NCBI GenBank assembly: GCA_017544185.1
Contig: JAFYEQ010000337.1
Location: 1 to 11,332, forward strand
DNA from: Oscillospiraceae bacterium
Lineage (GTDB): Bacteria > Bacillota > Clostridia > Oscillospirales > Ruminococcaceae
Length of the DNA: 11,332 nucleotides
Direction: 5' to 3'
Shown piece after piece: positions 1 to 6,210 of this stretch. The notes below the pieces were generated by a model that was not told where the DNA came from, did not search any database, and saw nothing but the letters and a program-made list of their open reading frames with translations. A program made the position numbers and the translations under genes. Each line of letters begins with the position of its first letter. Within the stretch, counting starts at the first letter, position 1.

Positions 1-1149
1 AACCCGTGCAAGGAGGTCTGCCCCAAGGGTGCCATCAGCATCCGTCACGGCAAGTCCCGCATAGATCAGGAGAAATGTATCAAATGCGGACGCTGCAAGG
101 ACGTATGTCCCTACGGCGCCGTACTCAAGGTAGAGCGTCCCTGTGAACGCGCCTGCGGCATGAACGCCATAGGCAGCGATGAGCACGGACGTGCAAAGAT
201 AGACTACGAAAAATGCGTATCCTGTGGTATGTGCCTGGTGAACTGTCCCTTCGGTGCCATAGCAGAAAAGGGACAGATATTCCAGCTGATACACGCCATA
301 AAGACGGGCAAGCGTGTCGTGGCAATAGTGGCTCCCGCGTTCTACGGGCAGTTCGGCAAGCTAGGGCCCGAGAAGCTGACCCCCGCCATGCGCAGACTGG
401 GCTTTGACAGCGTGGCAGAGGTAGCTGTTGGTGCCGATCTGTGTACAGTCGAGGAAGCACGTATGTTCTTAGAGGAAGTGCCCGACAAGCTGGATTTCAT
501 GGCTACGTCGTGCTGTCCCGCCTGGTCGTCCATGGCAAAAAGGCTCTTCCCGGAGCTTGCTGATAATATATCCATGGCTCTCACGCCTATGGTGCTCACT
601 GCAAGACTTGAAAAGAAAAAGGACCCGGACTGCCTTATAGCGTTCATAGGCCCCTGCTCAGCCAAGAAGCTGGAAGCGAGCCGTGTCTCCGTCCGCAGCT
701 ATGTGGACTTCGTGCTCACCTTCGAAGAGCTTATGGGGATGTTCTATGCGAAGGAAGTAAATATAGACGATATACCAGATGATGAGGCCGTTCCTCTGGA
801 TCAGGGCACAGGTGCGGGACGAGGATTTGCTGTCAGCGGCGGCGTTGCAGGTGCGGTGGCCGAGGAGATACGGCGTATAGATCCCACGCGTGAGGTCAAG
901 ACTGCCTCGGCTCAGGGACTTGCGGAATGCCGTAAGCTGCGCCAGATGGCAAAGGCTCATAAATACGATGGATATCTGCTGGAGGGCATGGGGTGCCCCG
1001 GCGGATGTGTAGCAGGCGCCGGCACTCTTTGTGCTGTGAACAAGGCTACGATGGGGATAGATAAATATAAGAAACAGGCTGAAAAGCAGCTCGCATCTGA
1101 GACAGCATATATCGAGGATCTGAGCGTGCTCGAAGAGTTCGACCTGTAA
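1..1149 (+). CDS. [FeFe] hydrogenase, group B-like, 5' end missing
   Basis: The reading frame is already open at base 1, so the N-terminus lies outside the window; 382 codons are visible. The product should be a cytoplasmic enzyme that evolves or takes up H2 at a [2Fe]-[4Fe-4S] H-cluster. The N-terminal part is cysteine rich: CxxxCP (codons at 7 and 19), a full CxxCxxCxxxCP (76-108), a CxxxC (142, 154) and a second CxxCxxCxxxCP (214-246), which would hold several [4Fe-4S] clusters for electron transfer. The H-cluster motifs follow in order: TSCCPAW (505-525), GPCSAKK (649-669) and EGMGCPGGC (982-1008). The second Cys-containing L1 position used for proton transfer in known hydrogenases is kept, so it looks catalytic rather than a sensory group C protein. 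GPC in place of the usual MPC in L2 and the -AGAG- ending of L3 point to the less studied group B. The electron partner is not visible. The family is certain; the subgroup is inferred from motifs. Confidence 0.93.
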   Translation, partial: NPCKEVCPKGAISIRHGKSRIDQEKCIKCGRCKDVCPYGAVLKVERPCERACGMNAIGSDEHGRAKIDYEKCVSCGMCLVNCPFGAIAEKGQIFQLIHAIKTGKRVVAIVAPAFYGQFGKLGPEKLTPAMRRLGFDSVAEVAVGADLCTVEEARMFLEEVPDKLDFMATSCCPAWSSMAKRLFPELADNISMALTPMVLTARLEKKKDPDCLIAFIGPCSAKKLEASRVSVRSYVDFVLTFEELMGMFYAKEVNIDDIPDDEAVPLDQGTGAGRGFAVSGGVAGAVAEEIRRIDPTREVKTASAQGLAECRKLRQMAKAHKYDGYLLEGMGCPGGCVAGAGTLCAVNKATMGIDKYKKQAEKQLASETAYIEDLSVLEEFDL

Positions 1150-1173
1150 AGATATGATAAAGGGGAAAAGGGA

Positions 1174-2037
1174 ATGACACTTCTGATACTTGCTGCCGGA
1201 CTGGGTACCAGGTTCCACGGGGGCATAAAGCAGCTTGCTCAGATAGGCAAGAACGGCGAGACGCTCATGGAGCTCTCTGCCATAGATGCTGCCAAGGCCG
1301 GCTTTGACCGCGCAGTGTTCGTCATCAGGCGCGACATAGAAGACAAGTTCAAGGCTATGGTAGGAGACAGGATCGGTGAGCATCTTCATACCGAATACTG
1401 CTTCCAGGATATCAACGATATACCCGACGGCTTCGATGCAGGCGACAGGACTAAGCCATGGGGCACAGTACACGCAGTGCTCGCAGCAAAGGAGCTCATA
1501 AACGATCCGTTCGTCATCATAAACGCAGATGACTTCTACGGAGAGACAGCATATAAGGATCTGTATGCCTTCTTCAGCGGCGAACGTTCTGCAAAGGAGC
1601 AGTGCATGGCAGGCTTCAAGCTGTGCAACACCATAAGCCGCAACGGTACGGTCACAAGAGGTATATGCGAGTCTGAGGAAGGCATGCTCTCCGCCGTACA
1701 CGAGACCTATCATGTCGGTCTGGAGAACGGCATCATCACAGGAGACGGCGAAAACGGAAGGATAGCTCTTGACGGCGAGAAGCTCGTATCCATGAACATG
1801 TGGGGCTTCGATCCGTCCATCATGGGTCTGTTCGAGGACAGGTTCAGAGCGTTCATCGAGAGAGTATCTGCAGACGGCAGCATAGCCTCCTCCGAGTATC
1901 CCCTGCCCATAGCCGTAGACGAGCTCATACGCTCGGGCGATATCTCCGTAAAGGTGATACCTACTCACGATAAGTGGTACGGTATGACACTGTCTGAAGA
2001 CGTGGAAGAAGTAAGATGCGCTCTTGCCGACAGATGA
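1174..2037 (+). CDS. NTP-transferase family nucleotidyltransferase
   Basis: A 287-residue protein of the GT-A-fold nucleotidyltransferases, which join a sugar phosphate (or similar) to an NTP with release of pyrophosphate. The nucleotide-binding signature lies at the very N-terminus (LAAGLGTRF, residues 6-14, with Lys19 following at the usual spacing). KPWGT (94-98) and NADDFYG (117-123) match the substrate loop and the metal-binding Asp region. The length is typical of single-domain members without a left-handed beta-helix tail. The ATG is preceded by a purine-rich AGGGGA site (1161-1166), and the gene starts 24 nt after the hydrogenase stop, so the two are probably co-transcribed, although no functional link is obvious. 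The substrate cannot be read from sequence; glucose-1-phosphate or another cell-envelope sugar phosphate is possible but unproven. Confidence 0.82.
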   Translation: MTLLILAAGLGTRFHGGIKQLAQIGKNGETLMELSAIDAAKAGFDRAVFVIRRDIEDKFKAMVGDRIGEHLHTEYCFQDINDIPDGFDAGDRTKPWGTVHAVLAAKELINDPFVIINADDFYGETAYKDLYAFFSGERSAKEQCMAGFKLCNTISRNGTVTRGICESEEGMLSAVHETYHVGLENGIITGDGENGRIALDGEKLVSMNMWGFDPSIMGLFEDRFRAFIERVSADGSIASSEYPLPIAVDELIRSGDISVKVIPTHDKWYGMTLSEDVEEVRCALADR

Positions 2038-2094
2038 TACTCGCTAGATACATGCAGATAGAGATAAAGACAAAAGGATAGGAAGAAAAAGATC

Positions 2095-3039
2095 ATGAGA
2101 AAAAGCATGAGCAAAAAGCTCATCACCGCTCTCGCCGTTCTGCTGCTGTGCGGATGCGGCGGCACTACACCGTCGGGCAGTAATGTAACGACCCAGACGT
2201 CGCAGACTACTGCGGAGACGATCACCGCTCCCGTTGATACTACCGCATCGGCCACAGAAGAGAAGAAAGAAGAAACTTCTTCCGCAGCCGAGGTGCAGGA
2301 GACCGAGAAGGTCGCTGATACAGAAGCTGAGGAAACACCGATACCCGATGATGAAGAACTGCTTGTGGACGATGATAAGCCTGCCTTCGATATAAACGCT
2401 ATAAAAGGCGTATATAAGAGCCAGGTGGACGGTACATATATCGAGATCAAGGACAGCGCTCTATGGACTGCCTATGATCAGAACTTCACCGAGACCGACA
2501 GCGGCATCGTAGGAGAACACAGTGAAGATATCGAAGATACTACACTGTGGTATTATGCACTCAACACGTTTGACGGCGAGATCAAGTACACATTTCTCAA
2601 TGACGGCTCCTCCAAGGTCATGCAGTTCGATGCAGGCAACGGAGGCGTGGATCTCTGGGACCGTACAGATGATGTCATACTCAAACCTGTAGTCGATGGC
2701 GATAAGTATCTCGGCAACTTCTATGAGGAGATCGCCGGAAGAGGATATATGACCATCTCCAAGGAAGGAGACAAATACAAGATCCAGTGCAACTGGGGCT
2801 CCAGTGCTTTCGAGTCGGCCTGCTGGATGATCGATGCCACATATGAAGACAGTACAGGCGACCTTGTGTATGACAACGGTAACTTCCAGGTGCTAACGTT
2901 CAGCGAAGAGGATCTGGGCGGAACGGTCACCGAGGAACGTTCCGTCAGCGGAAGGCTCCATATGGCCGATACCAACGATAAGCTGGAATGGACCGACAAT
3001 GCTTACGAAGGGGATCCGTCGGTATTCATAAAGGAATGA
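2095..3039 (+). CDS. secreted lipoprotein of unknown function
   Basis: A 314-residue protein with a classic lipoprotein signal peptide: basic start (MRKSMSKK), hydrophobic core (residues 9-18) and lipobox LCGC with the lipidated cysteine at residue 21. It should be anchored to the outer face of the cytoplasmic membrane. Residues about 24-95 form a low-complexity Thr/Ser/Glu/Asp linker, which would hold the folded domain away from the membrane or within the wall. The C-terminal part (about 105-314) is rich in aromatic residues, Gly and Asp, with alternating beta-like stretches; I do not recognise the family. Two starts are possible (2095 and 2107, residue Met5); AGGATAGGA at 2075-2083 sits about 11 nt before the first, and both keep the signal peptide. 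Sequence around the gene gives no clue to a ligand. Confidence 0.8.
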   Translation: MRKSMSKKLITALAVLLLCGCGGTTPSGSNVTTQTSQTTAETITAPVDTTASATEEKKEETSSAAEVQETEKVADTEAEETPIPDDEELLVDDDKPAFDINAIKGVYKSQVDGTYIEIKDSALWTAYDQNFTETDSGIVGEHSEDIEDTTLWYYALNTFDGEIKYTFLNDGSSKVMQFDAGNGGVDLWDRTDDVILKPVVDGDKYLGNFYEEIAGRGYMTISKEGDKYKIQCNWGSSAFESACWMIDATYEDSTGDLVYDNGNFQVLTFSEEDLGGTVTEERSVSGRLHMADTNDKLEWTDNAYEGDPSVFIKE

Positions 3040-3089
3040 TGCCGGCAGCTTGCCCCTTACCTATAAAGTGACTTACCAGAGGTGAAACT

Positions 3090-4760
3090 ATGCTCAGTGA
3101 TATTGAGATCGCCGTTAATGCTAAGATGGAGCCGATAACCGATATAGCAGCAAAGCTCGGTATATCTGCTGATGACCTCGAGCCCTACGGACACTACAAA
3201 GCTAAGATCTCAGAGGCTCTCATCAAACGCACAGCGAACGATCCTGACGGAAAACTGATACTCGTCACAGCGATAAATCCTACTCCCGCAGGCGAAGGCA
3301 AGACCACTGTTTCCGTGGGACTGTCTCAAGCTATGGCGAAGATAGGGAAGAAATGTGTACTGGCTCTCCGTGAGCCGTCACTTGGTCCTGTCTTCGGCAT
3401 AAAGGGCGGAGCAGCCGGCGGAGGATACTCTCAGGTCGTACCCATGGAGGATATCAACCTCCACTTCACTGGAGATATGCACGCCATAACAGCTGCCAAC
3501 AATCTGCTCTGTGCGATGCTGGACAATCATATACAGCAGGGAAATACACTGCGTATAGATGCACGCCGCATCATGATAGACAGATGCCTTGATATGAACG
3601 ACAGGGCGCTGCGCAATGCTGTCATAGGGCTTGGCGGCAAGGTGAACGGTGTTCCCAGAGAGGATCATTTCCGCATCACCGTAGCCAGCGAAGTGATGGC
3701 GATACTCTGCTTGTCAGCAGATCTTGCAGATCTCAAGAAGCGTCTCGGCAGTATACTCGTTGCATATGATATAGACGGTGAGCCCATATACGCTTCCGAC
3801 CTTAAGGCACAGGGAGCGATGACTGCACTTCTGCGGGACGCTCTCAAGCCCAATCTGGTGCAGACCCTTGAGAATGGTCCCGTGCTCATGCATGGCGGCC
3901 CCTTCGCAAATATAGCTCACGGATGCAATTCGCTGCGTGCTACAAAACTGGCACTGAAGCTGGCTGACTATGTGGTGACTGAGGCGGGCTTCGGCGCAGA
4001 CCTGGGCGCAGAGAAATTCTGTGATATCAAATGCCGTCTGGGCGGTATATCTCCTGACTGTGCTGTGATAGTCGCTACGATCAGAGCACTGAAGTACAAC
4101 GGCGGTGTGGCAAAGAGCGAGCTCCAGCAGGAAAACGTAGAGGCACTTAAGGAAGGTCTTGCTAATCTTCGCACTCATATAGAGAACATACGAAGCTTCG
4201 GCGTACCTGCGGTAGTGGCTATAAACCGCTTCGGAACGGATACCGACGCAGAGATCGCGGCAGTACGCAGCTTCTGTGATGAGATGCAGGTGCCTGTATC
4301 GCTGACAGAGGTGTTCGCAAAGGGCGGCGAAGGTGGAAAGGATCTGGCGCTCAAGGTAGTACAGACTATCGCGGATAAGCCATCCGATCTGCATTATGCC
4401 TATGATACAGCTTCCCCCATCAGAGAGAAGATAGCCGCCATCGCAAAGAGCATATACCGTGCAGGAGCTGTGGTATTCACGGCTCAGGCTGAAAAGGGCA
4501 TCGCTGAGGCCGAGCGTCTGGGCTTTACGGACACACCGATATGTATGGCCAAGACCCAGTATTCTCTCAGCGACGATCCCAACAAGCTCGGCGCACCCAA
4601 GGACTTCACGCTCACTGTGCGCGATGTGCGCATAAGTGCCGGAGCAGGGTTCCTCGTAGCATACACGGGAGATATCATGATCATGCCCGGGCTCCCGAAG
4701 GTGCCATCAGCTGAGAAGATCGACTGTGATGAGAACGGTATGATCTCAGGTCTGTTCTGA
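3090..4760 (+). CDS. fhs: formate-tetrahydrofolate ligase
   Basis: A 556-residue protein, the standard length for this enzyme. It uses ATP to join formate to tetrahydrofolate, giving 10-formyl-THF for purine and formyl-Met-tRNA synthesis, and is also the entry step of the methyl branch of the Wood-Ljungdahl pathway. Diagnostic segments: the phosphate loop TPAGEGKT (residues 65-72), the [19 protein letters not shown] block (94-112) and [13 protein letters not shown] (121-133). The protein appears complete and intact. A good site (AGAGGTG, 3078-3084) precedes ATG 3090. The 50-nt gap to the upstream lipoprotein gene has a TATAAA (3062-3067) but no matching -35, so whether fhs has its own promoter is open. 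Cytoplasmic. No other Wood-Ljungdahl gene is nearby, so a biosynthetic role is as likely as acetogenesis. Confidence 0.97.
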   Translation: MLSDIEIAVNAKMEPITDIAAKLGISADDLEPYGHYKAKISEALIKRTANDPDGKLILVTAINPTPAGEGKTTVSVGLSQAMAKIGKKCVLALREPSLGPVFGIKGGAAGGGYSQVVPMEDINLHFTGDMHAITAANNLLCAMLDNHIQQGNTLRIDARRIMIDRCLDMNDRALRNAVIGLGGKVNGVPREDHFRITVASEVMAILCLSADLADLKKRLGSILVAYDIDGEPIYASDLKAQGAMTALLRDALKPNLVQTLENGPVLMHGGPFANIAHGCNSLRATKLALKLADYVVTEAGFGADLGAEKFCDIKCRLGGISPDCAVIVATIRALKYNGGVAKSELQQENVEALKEGLANLRTHIENIRSFGVPAVVAINRFGTDTDAEIAAVRSFCDEMQVPVSLTEVFAKGGEGGKDLALKVVQTIADKPSDLHYAYDTASPIREKIAAIAKSIYRAGAVVFTAQAEKGIAEAERLGFTDTPICMAKTQYSLSDDPNKLGAPKDFTLTVRDVRISAGAGFLVAYTGDIMIMPGLPKVPSAEKIDCDENGMISGLF

Positions 4761-4795
4761 TCTGTGCATAAGTTACAGATCTAATCGATATTTTT
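4759..4795 (+). terminator. weak candidate terminator after fhs
   Basis: A perfect 7-bp inverted repeat (GATCTGT 4759-4765, ACAGATC 4775-4781, 9-nt loop) overlaps the fhs stop codon. A five-T run follows, but only after 9 intervening bases (4791-4795). The stem is short and AT-containing and the T-run is displaced, so termination would be inefficient at best. Confidence 0.27.
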
Positions 4796-4908
4796 GAGCT
4801 ATTTCGTGGAAATTTATTTTAGCAATAAATATTTCACATTATATCTACGATCTTTAGTGTTCCGCATAATATAATATTACTATGAAACTATGAAAAGGGG
4901 ATATGGAT
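4761..4908 (+). promoter_or_regulatory. AT-rich promoter region of the signalling operon
   Basis: This 148-nt gap is clearly richer in A+T than the surrounding genes and is the only sizeable spacer in the plus-strand half. It contains a perfect TATAAT at 4870-4875, suitable as a sigma-A -10 box with transcription beginning near 4882. No convincing TTGACA-like -35 is seen 16-18 nt upstream, which leaves room for an activator or another sigma factor. A perfect 7-bp inverted repeat (ATTTATT 4812-4818, AATAAAT 4824-4830, 5-nt centre) lies about 40 nt upstream of the box and could be an operator. No recognisable riboswitch consensus was found. Confidence 0.5.
4893..4900 (+). promoter_or_regulatory. 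ribosome binding site deciding the receiver start
   Basis: AAAAGGGG ends 2 nt before ATG 4903 but 8 nt before the in-frame ATG 4909. The second distance is normal for initiation, so translation should start at 4909 and the two extra residues (Met-Asp) are probably not made. Confidence 0.6.
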
Positions 4909-5280
4909 ATGTCAGTTGAAAACCTCAAGATCCTTGTCTGCGATGACTCACTGTTTGTACGCAAGAAGATCACAAATGTGCTCAGGAACTGCGGCGTTAC
5001 CGAGCTGTATGAGGCTGCCGACGGTGAACAGGCAGTCGAGATGTACAACAAGTATGCTCCCGACCTTGTACTGATGGACATAGTTATGCCCAGGATGTCG
5101 GGCGTAGAAGCTCTCAAGCTCATACTCGCTGATGACCCGAAGGCTAAGGTAGTAATGGCTTCTTCTGTCGGCACACAGGAGAACCTCAAGGAAGCTATCA
5201 ATGCAGGCGCCTTTGACTTCCTTCAGAAGCCTATCTCCGATACCCAGCTCGAAACACTGGTAAGAAAAGTCGGCAAGTGA
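4909..5280 (+). CDS. CheY-like stand-alone response regulator receiver
   Basis: A single receiver domain of about 123 residues with no output domain. Counting from the longer ATG at 4903, the acidic pocket is Asp14-Asp15, the phosphoacceptor is Asp59 (in LMDIVMP), the switch Ser is Ser87 (ASSVG) and the conserved Lys is Lys109 (QKP). All five landmark positions of a working receiver are present. It should accept phosphate from a histidine kinase, none of which is in the window, and signal by protein contact. It starts the signalling unit, 31 nt before the phosphatase-like gene, which suggests that gene acts on this receiver. The AGGGG site supports the start at 4909. A chemotaxis role is possible, but no flagellar or other chemotaxis gene is visible. 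Confidence 0.93.
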   Translation: MSVENLKILVCDDSLFVRKKITNVLRNCGVTELYEAADGEQAVEMYNKYAPDLVLMDIVMPRMSGVEALKLILADDPKAKVVMASSVGTQENLKEAINAGAFDFLQKPISDTQLETLVRKVGK

Positions 5281-5311
5281 TCCGCTACTAACGACACAGA
5301 AAGGTATATAT

Positions 5312-6190
5312 ATGTTTACTCAATTATTTGGTAACTATCTGCTCAATAAGGGTCTTGTCACTTCTTCTCAGCTCTCCGCTGCTCTGGCAGCTGCGAAGCA
5401 GACAAGAGCGAAGCTGGGCGTTCTGGCTATAAACGCAGGATATATGGATGCAGCACAGGTAGATGAGGTACACAGTGAGCAGCAGCGCGTAGACAAGCGT
5501 TTCGGCGATATCGCTGTAGATAAGGGCTATCTTTCCGCAGGACAGGTAGAGGAGCTCCTGAGCAAGCAGGGACACGCTCATCTCGCTCTCGGTCAGGCTC
5601 TCGTGGACAGCGGTGCTATGAGCAATACTTCCTTTGCAGATGCGCTCTCCGCATACAAGTCAGAGAACTCTCTCACCGATGTAGATTTCGATGACAAGAC
5701 AGGCAACAAGGTAGATGAGCTCATAGCTAAGCTCTACTCCTTCGGCAATGACGAGAACTCCTCTATGTGTACCGAATACGTATCACTGCTCTTCAAGAAC
5801 CTTATCAGGTTCATCGGTGATGACTTTACACCCCTGGCACCCGAGAAGATCCCGTCTGCAAGAGTATCCTACTGTGCAAAGCAGGATATGAAGGCTCTCG
5901 GTTTCTCCTGCACTACTGCTATAGATGCAGCTGAGCAGGCATTCATCGCATTTGCATCCCGTTTCGCAGGTGAGCAGCTCACAGATGTAGATGAGATGAC
6001 AGAGGCAGCCAACCTTGAGTTCATGAATCTTCATAATGGTCTCTTCGCTGTGAACCTTTCCAACGATGAAGGCAGAGAAGTATCTCTCCTGCCTCCCGTA
6101 GCTCTGAAGAACGATACTATCGACGGCCCTGTATACAGGATCTCCGTGGTATATCCCTTCGGCACAGCGTCCTTCTATATAACTGCCTGA
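5312..6190 (+). CDS. MshEN-like repeat protein fused to CheC/CheX-like phosphatase domain
   Basis: A 292-residue soluble protein with two parts. Residues 5-115 hold four copies of a helical motif with an exact 29-residue period, matching the GspE N-terminal/MshEN pattern. After a linker (about 116-135), residues 136-292 resemble the CheC/CheX/FliY phosphatase fold: Asp227-x3-Glu231-x2-Asn234 matches the catalytic signature (D/S-x3-E-x2-N), with Pro261-Pro262 following slightly further away than usual. In that family Glu and Asn position water to dephosphorylate CheY. A single E-x2-N signature suggests a CheX-like one-site enzyme. GAAAGG (5299-5304) precedes ATG 5312. Position right after a receiver gene and 8 nt before an EAL gene suggests it links receiver phosphorylation to cyclic di-GMP. 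The repeats are seen directly; phosphatase activity and ligand binding are inferred. It could instead be a catalytically inert adaptor. Confidence 0.75.
   Translation: MFTQLFGNYLLNKGLVTSSQLSAALAAAKQTRAKLGVLAINAGYMDAAQVDEVHSEQQRVDKRFGDIAVDKGYLSAGQVEELLSKQGHAHLALGQALVDSGAMSNTSFADALSAYKSENSLTDVDFDDKTGNKVDELIAKLYSFGNDENSSMCTEYVSLLFKNLIRFIGDDFTPLAPEKIPSARVSYCAKQDMKALGFSCTTAIDAAEQAFIAFASRFAGEQLTDVDEMTEAANLEFMNLHNGLFAVNLSNDEGREVSLLPPVALKNDTIDGPVYRISVVYPFGTASFYITA
5324..5656 (+). repeat. four 29-residue MshEN-type motifs (coding repeat)
   Basis: Protein-level repeats at residues 5-28, 34-57, 63-86 and 92-115, each 24 residues with a 5-residue spacer. All share Leu/Phe-Gly at positions 2-3, hydrophobics at 6, 7, 12 and 17, and Gly at 10. 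The middle two keep a basic residue at position 1 (Lys34, Arg63) and Gln at position 24 (Gln57, Gln86), the polar positions expected to contact ligand. The outer two have Leu5/Ala28 and Ala92/Tyr115 there. The middle pair spans 53 residues, the size of a standard two-motif MshEN unit. Confidence 0.8.
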
Positions 6191-6191
6191 T

Positions 6192-6210
6192 AAGGGAGTT
6201 GGACATCATT
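6192..6210 (+). promoter_or_regulatory. ribosome binding site with non-ATG start
   Basis: AAGGGAG (6192-6198) directly abuts TTG 6199, leaving no spacer. In-frame codons at normal distance are ATC 6205 and ATT 6208. No ATG or GTG occurs before the first membrane helix. Either TTG is used with translation coupled to the gene ending at 6190, or a rare ATC/ATT start is used. Confidence 0.5.

Noticed and set aside
658..1968. Long minus-strand open frame of 436 codons
   Set aside because: It runs antisense across the hydrogenase and nucleotidyltransferase genes, both with strong family motifs; its product is rich in Cys, Tyr and His with no recognisable domain, as expected of a shadow frame.
3040..3089. 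Possible promoter or terminator between the lipoprotein gene and fhs
   Set aside because: There is a TATAAA and a small GCCGGC palindrome, but no -35, no real stem and no T-run, so neither call can be supported.
3714..4394. Minus-strand open frame of 226 codons
   Set aside because: It is antisense to fhs, whose motifs and full length are unambiguous.
4761..4902. Possible cyclic di-GMP riboswitch before the receiver gene
   Set aside because: The gap is too AT rich and lacks the conserved GEMM-type core and paired stems; only short inverted repeats were found.
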